Shown here piece by piece: positions 23,647 through 32,285 of a DNA stretch of 47,897 nt (the first letter of the stretch is position 1; every line of letters starts with the position of its first letter). The DNA lies in assembly GCA_002319965.1 (NCBI GenBank), contig DCJQ01000041.1, positions 1 to 47,897 on the forward strand, in the 5' to 3' direction. This DNA comes from Megasphaera sp. UBA1696 (GTDB lineage: Bacteria; Bacillota; Negativicutes; Veillonellales; Megasphaeraceae). The notes under the pieces are model-generated. The model was given only the letters and a program-made list of their open reading frames with translations, did not search any database and had not been told where the DNA came from. The translations under genes and the position numbers were made by a program.

Positions 23647-24567
23647 TTGTTTTCGTTCGGTAAAAGAAGCGTCGTCTTCGTACTCGTCTTATTCATCATC
23701 ATTGCTGTCGTAGGCTGGGCTTGGCGCCAGCGCGATTCCCTGCCTTTTATTACGAAGCCGTTGATGACGATTATGTCGCCTTTTGAATATGGGGCCAGCA
23801 GCATCATGGATGTCCTCGCTTCCAATATTCACATCGTCGACGTCAGTTTGAAGAACCGCATTGAATGGGAATCGCTGGAAAAAGAAAATGCCGACCTGAA
23901 AAGCCGGACCGTCGACTACGATGAAGTCGTCGCTGAAAATGACCGCCTGCGGGCGCTCCTCGACTTTAAATCGAGCCATAACCAGTATCAACTGTTGGCC
24001 GGCTCGGTCATTTCCCGTGATTACGGTACTTGGACCAATACCATGATCATCGACGTCGGCAGCGGTGAAGGCGTAGAAAAGAACATGCCGGTCATTACGC
24101 CGGCCGGTGTCGTCGGCTTCATTAGCGACGTCTATCCGCATTCGTCGCGGGTACAGCTCATGACCGATCCCCGGACCAGTATCGGGGCCATCGTTCAGCG
24201 GCCGGAATCTCGCGTATCGTCGGTCGTCCGCGGCAACGGCAATGTGCTGACGGAACCGCAGTTCGTCAATATCGCTAAAGATGCCGATATCCTCGAAGGG
24301 GATACGTTGGTCACGTCGGGCTTCGGCTCCATTTATCCGAAGGGACTCTATATCGGCACCATCGTATCGATTCATCAGAATGAAAATGATTTCGTAAAAT
24401 ATGCCGTCATTCGTCCCGGCGTCGATTTCTCGAAATTAGAAGAAGTCTTCGTCATCTTGAAATCGGCCGATACCGGCTCTTATGAAAAACCGGATGTCAC
24501 GCCGAAACTCGTTCCGCAGACGAATCGCGACAAGGTGGAAGGCATTAAAGGAGCCGCTGCATTATGA
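23647..24567 (+). CDS. mreC: Rod shape-determining protein MreC
   Basis: Bitopic scaffold of the elongasome, linking MreB/MreD to PBP2 outside the membrane. The 306-residue protein has one N-terminal membrane segment (about 8-24), a coiled coil (about 55-100: ENADLKSRTVDYDEVVAEND) and the beta-barrel MreC domain with VITPAGVVGFISDVYPHSS and GDTLVTSGFGSIYPKGL. The start is TTG 23647, nine bases after AGGAGGAG. It overlaps mreD by four bases (ATGA). Confidence 0.93.
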   Translation: MFSFGKRSVVFVLVLFIIIAVVGWAWRQRDSLPFITKPLMTIMSPFEYGASSIMDVLASNIHIVDVSLKNRIEWESLEKENADLKSRTVDYDEVVAENDRLRALLDFKSSHNQYQLLAGSVISRDYGTWTNTMIIDVGSGEGVEKNMPVITPAGVVGFISDVYPHSSRVQLMTDPRTSIGAIVQRPESRVSSVVRGNGNVLTEPQFVNIAKDADILEGDTLVTSGFGSIYPKGLYIGTIVSIHQNENDFVKYAVIRPGVDFSKLEEVFVILKSADTGSYEKPDVTPKLVPQTNRDKVEGIKGAAAL

Positions 24568-25073
24568 AGAAATTGAACTGCATCATCACAGCCTTCATCG
24601 TCTTTATCCTGCAGGCTGCGGTCTTGCCTTTTATCTTTAACGGTGTAAGCCAGCCCAATTTGATCTTCGTCTTCGTCGTCCTCATGGGCCTCCATCACGG
24701 CCAGCGCGTCGGCATTGCGACGGCTCTCTTGGGCGGTTTTTGTCAGGACGTCATCATTGGCAATTTCTTTGGCCTGCACCTCTTGGTGTATCTCATTGTC
24801 ACCCTTGTTTGCAGCTATCTCGGCCGCAACATCGATAAGGATCAGTGGATCTTGACCCTGCTCATCGTCCTTGGGGCGACGGAAGCCGGTCTTGTCCTGA
24901 CCTGCGGCTTCCTGTTCCTGGCCGGCCAGTACATCAATGTGGCGGCGTACTTATTGGAATTCAGTATACCCGTACTCGTTTATCATGGAATCTTGGCCTT
25001 GCCCGTGGACCATGTCGTCTGGCGCCTGCGCCGGTCTGACACCTTTTACGGTTTTCCGGGCTATCGCTGGTAA
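24564..25073 (+). CDS. mreD: Rod shape-determining protein MreD
   Basis: Integral membrane component of the elongasome. The 169 residues are mostly hydrophobic, with about five segments. The PNLIFVFVVLMGLHHGQRVG and FCQDVIIGNFFGLHLLVYL regions match the MreD fold. The ATGA overlap with mreC indicates translational coupling. The gene lies between mreC and the PBP2 gene, as is standard. Confidence 0.88.
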   Translation: MKKLNCIITAFIVFILQAAVLPFIFNGVSQPNLIFVFVVLMGLHHGQRVGIATALLGGFCQDVIIGNFFGLHLLVYLIVTLVCSYLGRNIDKDQWILTLLIVLGATEAGLVLTCGFLFLAGQYINVAAYLLEFSIPVLVYHGILALPVDHVVWRLRRSDTFYGFPGYRW

Positions 25074-25092
25074 CTAAAGGAGACACAGATAC

Positions 25093-26970
25093 ATGCTTGA
25101 AGCGTTATTAAAAAAGAAAAATCAAGACGGCCGCTTCCGGTATCTCTACTGGGTGGTCATCGCGATTTTTGTGATTCTCGTCAGCCGGCTTATCTATTTA
25201 CAGCTTTTTGCCGGTGAATATTATCACTCCCTGGCCGAAGGGAACCGCCTGCGGGCCATCCCCATTGCCGCCATGCGCGGCATCATGTATGACCGCAACG
25301 GCCAGATTCTGGTCGGATCCCGGCCCAGTTTCATGGCGACTTATGTACCGCCGAAGGGCGGCATGAGCGATGAGGAACTGGTCAAGTTAGCCGGCATCCT
25401 CAACGTGCCGGAAGACAAGCTGCGCGATAAGATTCAAAAGGTAAAGAGTTCTTACGTGCCGACGGTTCTGGCCAATGACCTTACCCAGGATATTGTCACG
25501 AAAATCGAAGAACAGCGCAACGACCTTCCCGGCGTTTCTGTCGAAGTCCAGCCGATTCGCTATTATCCCTATAAGACGATGGCGGCTCAGGTCTTCGGCT
25601 ACGTCGGTCAAATCGATGAAGAAGATGCCAAACGGCTCGAAGGCGTTGAAGGCGTCTCCAATATTACCCAAATCGGGCGGGCCGGCCTTGAAGCCTATTA
25701 CGACGACCTCCTCCGCGGGCAGGACGGCGGCCGTCAGGTCGAAGTCGATGCGGCCGGCAGTCCGGTTACGGAAATGGAACGAAAAGAACCGGTGGCCGGC
25801 CATAATATGCACCTGACCTTGGACCTTAATTTACAAGAAGCGACGGAACAGGCCATGGATCGCCAGATCGCCAACGGCGTCGGTACTCACGGCATTGCCG
25901 CCGTTGCCATCGACCCCAATACGGGGGCCGTCCTGGCTATGGCCAGCCGACCGGCCTATGACCCCAACTGGTTTACCCGGGGCATTACGGAAAAAGAATG
26001 GGCCATGATCAACGATAACCCCAACCATCCTATGGAAAACAGGGTCATTGCCGGTGAATATCCGCCGGGTTCTACCTTTAAGCTCATTACCGGTTCGGCC
26101 GCCTTGGAATTGAAAAAAGTTACGCCCGACGAAATGATTTTCGACAGCGGGCGCCACTGGCTCGTCGATATGCGCAACGCCGGCGGCGAAGCTTTGGGCT
26201 GGATCAACTTTGTCGAAGCCCTGGCTAAGTCGGATAACGTCTATTTCTATGAAATGGGCCGCCGCGTCGGCATCGATGAATTGGCCAAATATGCCAGCAT
26301 GTTCGGCATGGGCAAGAAGACCGGCATCGCCCTTCGCGGTGAAGCGACGGGCCTTGTCGCCAGTGAAGAATATAAAATGAAGACCTTCCACGAAGACTGG
26401 TACTTAGGGGATACCTTTAACTCCGCTATCGGCCAGGGCTTCCAGTTGGTTACGCCCCTTCAGGCGGCGATGATCGTCAGTGAAGTGGCCAACGGCGGTA
26501 TTCAGTACCGGCCGTTTATCGTCAGCCGTATCGATAATCTCGACGGGACGCCGTATAAGATCTTTGCGCCGGAACAGACAGGGACCCTGTCCGTTTCTAA
26601 ATCGACGCTGGACCTCGTCCGTGAAGGGATGCGCAACGTTGCCGAAGAATCAGGGACTGCCGGTTCTTTGTTTGCCGGTTTCCCCATCCAGGTCGCCGGT
26701 AAAACGGGGACGGCAGAAAACTTCGGCGGTACGGACCACGGCTGGTTCGTCGCCTATGCGCCGTATGAACATCCGCGTATCGTCATCGCCGTCTTGGTAG
26801 AACAAGGCGGGTTCGGGTCCGTTTCGGCAGGCCCGATTGTCCGCTCCATGCTGGAAGAATTCTTCCACATCGGTACCTATGCCGACGGGGCGAAAAATGC
26901 GAACGGTACGCCGGCAGCGTCGAATCAGGCCAGCAGCAGCGGCCAGACGACTGACCCAAACAATAACTAA
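25093..26970 (+). CDS. mrdA: Penicillin-binding protein 2 (elongation transpeptidase)
   Basis: Class B PBP that crosslinks peptidoglycan with RodA. Of 625 residues, about 18-39 form the membrane anchor. A PBP dimerisation domain follows (AMRGIMYDRNGQIL), then the transpeptidase domain with SxxK at Ser327 (GSTFKL), SDN at about 380-382 (KSDNVYFYE) and KTG at 537-539 (GKTGTAEN). The tail after residue ~600 is low-complexity and rich in Ala, Ser, Gln and Asn. AAAGGAG precedes the ATG by 11 bases. Confidence 0.94.
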   Translation: MLEALLKKKNQDGRFRYLYWVVIAIFVILVSRLIYLQLFAGEYYHSLAEGNRLRAIPIAAMRGIMYDRNGQILVGSRPSFMATYVPPKGGMSDEELVKLAGILNVPEDKLRDKIQKVKSSYVPTVLANDLTQDIVTKIEEQRNDLPGVSVEVQPIRYYPYKTMAAQVFGYVGQIDEEDAKRLEGVEGVSNITQIGRAGLEAYYDDLLRGQDGGRQVEVDAAGSPVTEMERKEPVAGHNMHLTLDLNLQEATEQAMDRQIANGVGTHGIAAVAIDPNTGAVLAMASRPAYDPNWFTRGITEKEWAMINDNPNHPMENRVIAGEYPPGSTFKLITGSAALELKKVTPDEMIFDSGRHWLVDMRNAGGEALGWINFVEALAKSDNVYFYEMGRRVGIDELAKYASMFGMGKKTGIALRGEATGLVASEEYKMKTFHEDWYLGDTFNSAIGQGFQLVTPLQAAMIVSEVANGGIQYRPFIVSRIDNLDGTPYKIFAPEQTGTLSVSKSTLDLVREGMRNVAEESGTAGSLFAGFPIQVAGKTGTAENFGGTDHGWFVAYAPYEHPRIVIAVLVEQGGFGSVSAGPIVRSMLEEFFHIGTYADGAKNANGTPAASNQASSSGQTTDPNNN

Positions 26971-26997
26971 TGGTACTTTAAGAAGGGTGGTAATTCC

Positions 26998-27828
26998 ATG
27001 TCTCGACTCATCGCGATTGCTTCTGGTAAGGGAGGCGTCGGCAAAACTTTGATTACAGCTTCTCTTTCCGTACTGCTCCAGCGCCGCGGCTATCGGGTGC
27101 TGGCTGCCGATGCGGACATGGGACTGCGCAACCTCGATTTGCTTTTTGGCATGGGCGATGCCGTCCGCTACGATGCCAGTCAGGCTGCTCGTGGGAAATG
27201 TCTGCCCCGACAGGCCCTGGTATCGGTCTGTCCCGGCCTCGACGTCCTGCCGGCCAGTCAGAAGCGGACTTGGGAAAAAGTCGACGTGCCGTCTTTTCAC
27301 TACGTCTTGGAATCCTTAGCCGGGGAATACGACTACGCGTTCGTCGACTGCCCGCCGGGCCGAGATGAGGCCTATCGGGCGGCGACGGCCCTGGCCGACC
27401 AGATTCTGTTCGTCGTCGAACCGTCGCCGTCGTCACTCCACGATGCCGGACGGGTCATGCAGTATTGTACGAAACAGAAACGCTTTCACTACGACGTCAT
27501 TCTCAATAATTTTTACGCCGACGGTGTCATTTCGGCAGCCTCGGCGAAATCGACGCTTGGCGTAAAGACCGTCGCCGGGATCCTGCCTCACGACGAGGGC
27601 ATCGATCAGGCGGCCAGTCGGGGCCTGATTCACGAAGCTTCAGACAGCCTGCCCTTCATGAAAGCCTTGTCGGCTACGGCGGACTGGCTCGAACAGGGGA
27701 CGGCAATCGATGAAGCCGGGCTGACAGGCCTGCTGCCGCGCCGCTCTGCCGGAGATTCTTCAGCATCCGGCTTATCGGTGCGGCGCCGCCGGCAGGAATG
27801 CCGGAATTGGCGCCACTATCGTCGATAG
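26998..27828 (+). CDS. MinD-like ParA-family ATPase without Min partners
   Basis: P-loop ATPase of the MinD/ParA/FlhG group, 276 residues. A deviant Walker A SGKGGVGKT (residues 9-17, signature Lys11), a switch region DADMGLRNLDLLFG and a Walker B/DCPPG region are visible. MinC and MinE, normally adjacent, are absent. The C-terminus ends in a highly basic run (VRRRRQECRNWRHYRR) in place of a clear MinD amphipathic membrane helix. FlhG-like proteins also look like this, but no flagellar genes are nearby. It sits between mrdA and rodA, where many Negativicutes-type clusters place min genes, so a role in site selection for wall synthesis or division is inferred. Confidence 0.75.
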   Translation: MSRLIAIASGKGGVGKTLITASLSVLLQRRGYRVLAADADMGLRNLDLLFGMGDAVRYDASQAARGKCLPRQALVSVCPGLDVLPASQKRTWEKVDVPSFHYVLESLAGEYDYAFVDCPPGRDEAYRAATALADQILFVVEPSPSSLHDAGRVMQYCTKQKRFHYDVILNNFYADGVISAASAKSTLGVKTVAGILPHDEGIDQAASRGLIHEASDSLPFMKALSATADWLEQGTAIDEAGLTGLLPRRSAGDSSASGLSVRRRRQECRNWRHYRR

Positions 27829-27837
27829 GAGAGGGAA

Positions 27838-28941
27838 ATGTTTATTAAACGTGAATGGAAGAATTTAGATAAAGTTATGCTCCTGGTGAGCTTTTTCATC
27901 GTCTGCATCAGCCTGGCTATCATCGGCAGTGCGACGCATATCAATAAAGGGGCGATCAACTATGATTTCGTCATTAAACAAGGCGTAGCCTTCGTCGTCG
28001 ATTTCATGATCGTCATCTTTTTCAGCCGCTTTGACTACACCAAGTTAAAGAAATACGGCAAACCCTTATATGTCATTAACTTACTGATGCTGGTGGCTGT
28101 CATGTTCGTCGGTACGTCCGCTCTCGGGGCCCAGCGCTGGATTCAGTTAGGGCCGGTTACCCTGCAGCCGTCAGAATTTTCGAAACTCATCATGATCATC
28201 TGCACGGCGGCCATTCTCAGCGACCGCGTCGGCCAACTCAATAAGTGGCGGCAGGTGCTTCCCATCGGCCTTTACGTCGGGATTCCCTTCCTCTTGGTCT
28301 TGAAACAGCCTGACCTGGGGACCAGTCTCGTCTTTTTGGCCATCACCTTAGGTATGCTCTTTGTCGGCCGCATCAAGATGTCCCTTTTGCGCAACGTCTT
28401 TTTGGCCGGCATCGTCCTGGCACCGGTGGGCTGGCACTTTCTCAAGGACTACCAAAAGTCTCGTATTACGGTATTCCTCAACCCTAACGCCGATCCCTTT
28501 GGGGCCGGCTACCACATCATCCAGTCCAAGATCGCCATCGGTTCGGGCATGCTCTTTGGTAAGGGCTTATTCCAGGGGACGCAGAGCCAATTGAACTTTT
28601 TGCCGGAAAATCACACCGACTTCATCTTTTCCGTTATCGGGGAAGAACTGGGATTTTTAGGCTGTATTTTTCTCTTGTTCCTCTATTTTATCCTCATTTA
28701 CCGGGGTATCATGATTGCCAAGGAATGTAAGGACACCTTCGGCATGATGCTGGCCACGGGTGTCGTATCCATGTGGGCCTTCCAGATTTTGGTCAATGTC
28801 GGCATGACCTGCGGCATTATGCCGGTCACGGGGATTCCGCTGCCCTTCATGAGTTACGGCGTCAGCGCCTTGACGACCAATATGATGGGCATGGGGATTT
28901 TATTGAGTATTTACATGCGTCAGCAGACGATGATCTTTTAG
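27838..28941 (+). CDS. rodA: Rod shape-determining protein RodA (SEDS glycosyltransferase)
   Basis: SEDS-family peptidoglycan polymerase, the partner of PBP2. The 367-residue protein has about ten membrane segments. Family motifs are visible: GAQRWIQLGPVTLQPSEFSK, LKQPDLGTSLV, ENHTDFIFSVIGEELGFLG and the PLPFMSYG C-terminal loop. GGAGAGG precedes the ATG at 27838. It is the last gene of the elongation operon, although the radical SAM gene follows after only 23 bases. Confidence 0.94.
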   Translation: MFIKREWKNLDKVMLLVSFFIVCISLAIIGSATHINKGAINYDFVIKQGVAFVVDFMIVIFFSRFDYTKLKKYGKPLYVINLLMLVAVMFVGTSALGAQRWIQLGPVTLQPSEFSKLIMIICTAAILSDRVGQLNKWRQVLPIGLYVGIPFLLVLKQPDLGTSLVFLAITLGMLFVGRIKMSLLRNVFLAGIVLAPVGWHFLKDYQKSRITVFLNPNADPFGAGYHIIQSKIAIGSGMLFGKGLFQGTQSQLNFLPENHTDFIFSVIGEELGFLGCIFLLFLYFILIYRGIMIAKECKDTFGMMLATGVVSMWAFQILVNVGMTCGIMPVTGIPLPFMSYGVSALTTNMMGMGILLSIYMRQQTMIF

Positions 28942-28964
28942 CGATTCCTGAAGGAGGAAATGAA

Positions 28965-30854
28965 TTGTCACATCCTGTGGAGATAGATCCGATTTTATTG
29001 AGCAAAGTCAGTAAACCGGCCCGCTACGTCGGCGGGGAATGGAACAGCGTCGTAAAAGACCACGACCGGGTCAAACTGACCGTTGCTTACTGTTTTCCCG
29101 ACGTGTATGAAGTGGCCATGAGCCACTTAGGCCTGCGCATCCTCTATGCCCTGCTCAACGAACGGCCCGATGTGGCTGCCGAACGGGTCTATGCGCCTTG
29201 GCCGGATATGGAAGACCTCATGCGGACTAAGGGCTACCCGCTTTTTTCGTTGGAAACGAAGACGCCCGTCCGCGATTTTGACATGGTCGGCTTTACCCTT
29301 CAATATGAAATGAGTTTTACCAACATCCTCAATATGCTCGATCTGGCCGGAATGCCGATTTTTTCCAAAGACCGCGGCGACGATATGCCCTTAGTGGCCG
29401 CCGGCGGTCCTTGTGCGTATAATGCAGAACCTTTGGCCGATTACATCGATATCTTTTTCCTCGGTGAATCGGAAGAATCGACGCAGCTACTGGCCGATAC
29501 GATCATCGCCTGGAAAGAAGGCGGAAAGCCCGGTGGTAAGAAAGGCCTCTTGAAAGAACTGGCAAAACAGCCGGGAAACTACGTCCCGTCCTTCTACGAC
29601 GCCGAGTACGACGAAGAGGGGAACTTCAAGGCTCTGGTCCCGACGGAACCGGAAGCCAAGGCCGAAATCGAAAAATGTGTCGTCGCCGACGTGGAACACG
29701 TCTTTTTCCCGACCAAACCGATCGTGCCCAACATCGACATCGTCCATAACCGGGCCGTCCTCGAATTGTTCCGCGGCTGCAGCCGGGGCTGCCGTTTCTG
29801 TCAGGCCGGCATGCTCTACCGTCCCATTCGGGAAAAGACGCCGGAACAGTTGGTAAAACTGGCCAAAGACATCGTCGCCAACTCGGGATACGATGAAATT
29901 TCCCTCATGAGCCTGAGCTCGGCGGACTATTCCTGCCTGCCGGAACTGGTCGATCAGCTCCTCGAGGCCTTTAAGGGACAGAAGGTCAGCGTCAGCCTGC
30001 CGTCACTCCGCGTCGACAGCTTTTCCGTCGACATCGCCAAGAAAGTCCAGCAGGTCCGTAAGAGCGGCCTGACCTTTGCCCCCGAAGCGGGGACGCAGCG
30101 CCTGCGCGACGTCATCAATAAGGGCGTCACCGAAGAAGATCTCCTCTCGGCCTGCGAGAACGCCTTCCAAAACGGCTGGTCGACGGTAAAGCTCTACTTC
30201 ATGATGGGCCTTCCGACCGAAACCGATGAAGACTTGGCCGGCATTGCCGATTTGGCCTATAAAGTGTTGAACTTATACCGTTCTGTTACCCATAAGAATA
30301 ACGGCAAGGTGACGGTCTCTGTCTCGAGTTTCGTACCTAAATCGCACACGTCCTTCCAGTGGTTCGGACAACTTCCCATTGAGGAAATCGAACGCAAACA
30401 GCAGTACATAAAGGGACTCATTCGCGACAAGCACATTTCCTACCACTACCACGATGCCAAGACGGGCCGCTTAGAAGCCACCTTTGCCCGCGGCGACCGC
30501 CGCATGGGGAAGGTCCTCTACGAAGCTTGGAAACTGGGCTGTAAATTCGACGGTTGGACGGAAATGTTCGACTATGACCGCTGGATGAAGGCCTTTGAAT
30601 TGGCCGGCATCGATCCCGATTACTATGCGGCCAGAAACCGCAGCCTCGATGAGGCCTTGCCCTGGGATCACCTGACCAGCGGAGCTGCGAAAAATTATTT
30701 GAAGCAGGAATGGCGACGGGCCGAACGAGCCGAACTGACCCATGACTGCCGCCGTCTGTCCTGTACGGGCTGCGGCGTATGCCCCAATTTGGGCGTTTCG
30801 ATTATCGATAGAAAGGCAGGGGACGCTCATGGCAAGAATACGTTTAGCTGTTAA
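28965..30854 (+). CDS. TIGR03960-type B12-binding-domain radical SAM protein
   Basis: Member of a conserved radical SAM family with an N-terminal cobalamin-binding-like region (about residues 30-200: FPDVYEVAMSHLGLRILYALL). The 4Fe-4S triad is Cys272, Cys276 and Cys279 in FRGCSRGCRFC. The radical SAM barrel continues to about residue 480. A C-terminal tail has a further cysteine cluster (CRRLSCTGCGVCPN) that could hold a second cluster. The start is TTG 28965, seven bases after AAGGAGG; the longer frame runs through the end of rodA. It overlaps the DUF2344 gene by 26 bases, the family's usual partner. The reaction is not established. Confidence 0.85.
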   Translation: MSHPVEIDPILLSKVSKPARYVGGEWNSVVKDHDRVKLTVAYCFPDVYEVAMSHLGLRILYALLNERPDVAAERVYAPWPDMEDLMRTKGYPLFSLETKTPVRDFDMVGFTLQYEMSFTNILNMLDLAGMPIFSKDRGDDMPLVAAGGPCAYNAEPLADYIDIFFLGESEESTQLLADTIIAWKEGGKPGGKKGLLKELAKQPGNYVPSFYDAEYDEEGNFKALVPTEPEAKAEIEKCVVADVEHVFFPTKPIVPNIDIVHNRAVLELFRGCSRGCRFCQAGMLYRPIREKTPEQLVKLAKDIVANSGYDEISLMSLSSADYSCLPELVDQLLEAFKGQKVSVSLPSLRVDSFSVDIAKKVQQVRKSGLTFAPEAGTQRLRDVINKGVTEEDLLSACENAFQNGWSTVKLYFMMGLPTETDEDLAGIADLAYKVLNLYRSVTHKNNGKVTVSVSSFVPKSHTSFQWFGQLPIEEIERKQQYIKGLIRDKHISYHYHDAKTGRLEATFARGDRRMGKVLYEAWKLGCKFDGWTEMFDYDRWMKAFELAGIDPDYYAARNRSLDEALPWDHLTSGAAKNYLKQEWRRAERAELTHDCRRLSCTGCGVCPNLGVSIIDRKAGDAHGKNTFSC

Positions 30855-31551
30855 GAAAGACGGGGCCCTGCAGTTTTTATCGCACCTCGATTTTGCTCGG
30901 GCCGTGCGCTATGTCATCATTCGGGCCAACCTTCCCATTTGTTATTCCGAAGGCTTCAACCCCCATATGAAACTCAGTTTTGCGTCCGCTCTCGGCGTCG
31001 GTGTGTCGGCCGATATCGAATACCTCGACATGGAACTTGCCGAAAAGATTCCCGTTTCCGACGTCATGGAACGCATGAACGAGATGTCGCCCCAGGGCTT
31101 TGCCGTCCTCGACGGCCGCTATGTCGACCCCAAGGCGCCGAAATTGATGGCCATTGCCAATTACGCCGTCTATACCCTGCGGGGGCCTTTGAAAGAAGAC
31201 CTCAGCCAAGACGGCTTGAATGCGATTTTGCAGCGCTTCAATGAGGCCCCATCGGTTCCCTATGAAAAGGTATCCCATAAGGGGAAACACCGCGTGCGGA
31301 CCATCGAGGTCAAAAATCACGTCATCGACGCCATTCACGGCCATGTCAAAGACGGCGACGTCTATCTGACCGCAGGCATCTATCAGACGAGCGAAGGGGC
31401 CATCAAGCCCATTCAGGTTTGGGAAGTCCTTGAAAAAGACTTCGGTCTTCCCGTCCATGCCGACATGATGCTGGCCCGACGGACGGGGATTTTCGTTCGC
31501 AAAGACGACGGCAAAACGGCGTCTCTTTTTGAGGGCTACGATGAAAGGTAA
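30829..31551 (+). CDS. DUF2344 / TIGR03936 radical SAM-associated protein
   Basis: Cytoplasmic 240-residue protein of DUF2344, nearly always encoded beside (or fused to) the TIGR03960 radical SAM protein. The start MARIRLAVKKDGALQFLSHL and the following FARAVRYVIIRANLPICYSE/GFNPHMKLSFASALGVG pattern are typical. The ATG at 30829 lies within the previous gene's last 26 bases with AGGGGA upstream, implying coupled translation. It overlaps the next gene by 11 bases. Its function is unknown; an RNA-related role is often suspected because the pair neighbours RNase G, as here. Confidence 0.85.
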   Translation: MARIRLAVKKDGALQFLSHLDFARAVRYVIIRANLPICYSEGFNPHMKLSFASALGVGVSADIEYLDMELAEKIPVSDVMERMNEMSPQGFAVLDGRYVDPKAPKLMAIANYAVYTLRGPLKEDLSQDGLNAILQRFNEAPSVPYEKVSHKGKHRVRTIEVKNHVIDAIHGHVKDGDVYLTAGIYQTSEGAIKPIQVWEVLEKDFGLPVHADMMLARRTGIFVRKDDGKTASLFEGYDER

Positions 31552-32236
31552 ACTGTACTGCGTCGGCATCGGCCCGGGGGACCCGGAGCTGTTGACCTTA
31601 AAGGCGCTGAAAACCATCGGGGCTTGTCCCGTCCTGGCCGTTCCTAAGAGCGGCAGCGGTCCTTTGACGGCCAAAGATATCTTGCTTAAAGCCTTGGACG
31701 GCTGCGATTTCAACCTGTCTGACAAGACCGTCCTGACCTTAGATTTTCCCATGACCCGTAAGGATGAAGTCCTGGCCGGGGCTCATGAAAAAGCGGCTCA
31801 ATCCATTATGGATGAGCTCGACAAGGGCAGGGACGCGGCCCTCATTACCCTGGGCTGCCCGACGGTATATGCGACGAGCATCTACGTTCACCGCCTCGTT
31901 CGGGACGCCGGCTATGAAACGGCCATCGTCCCCGGTGTGCCCAGCTTCTGTGCCGTCGCCGCTAAATTGCAGCAGCCCCTTTGCGAAAAAGACGAGGCCT
32001 TGATGATCATTCCCGGCAACCATGAAAACCGCCGGAAGTTACTGGCTCTCCCGGGCAGTAAGGTCATCATGAAACCGTCGGGAAAATTGGGACCCCTTCA
32101 GGATGAACTGAAGGAATTGGGCCTCCTCGAGCGGACGGCTATGATCGAGCGCTGCGGACTTTCCGGCGAGAAAATATATGAACAGGCTGCCGATGCGGAA
32201 GAGACCGGGTATTTTGCCGTCTTGTTGGTGAAATAA
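31541..32236 (+). CDS. cobI: Precorrin-2 / cobalt-factor-2 C20-methyltransferase
   Basis: SAM-dependent tetrapyrrole methylase that methylates C20 of precorrin-2 or its cobalt form (CobI in the aerobic route, CbiL in the anaerobic route; the sequence alone does not decide). The 231-residue protein has the family's GIGPGDPELLTLKA opening, TLGCPTVYATSIY and VPGVPSFCAVAAKL. The ATG at 31541 overlaps the DUF2344 gene. It stands alone, with no other cobalamin gene in the window, which is unusual because these genes normally cluster. Confidence 0.85.
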   Translation: MKGKLYCVGIGPGDPELLTLKALKTIGACPVLAVPKSGSGPLTAKDILLKALDGCDFNLSDKTVLTLDFPMTRKDEVLAGAHEKAAQSIMDELDKGRDAALITLGCPTVYATSIYVHRLVRDAGYETAIVPGVPSFCAVAAKLQQPLCEKDEALMIIPGNHENRRKLLALPGSKVIMKPSGKLGPLQDELKELGLLERTAMIERCGLSGEKIYEQAADAEETGYFAVLLVK

Positions 32237-32285
32237 TCGGCTTGGCCGGCCATGTCGGCAGCTATTTACAAGGAGGAGTGACACG

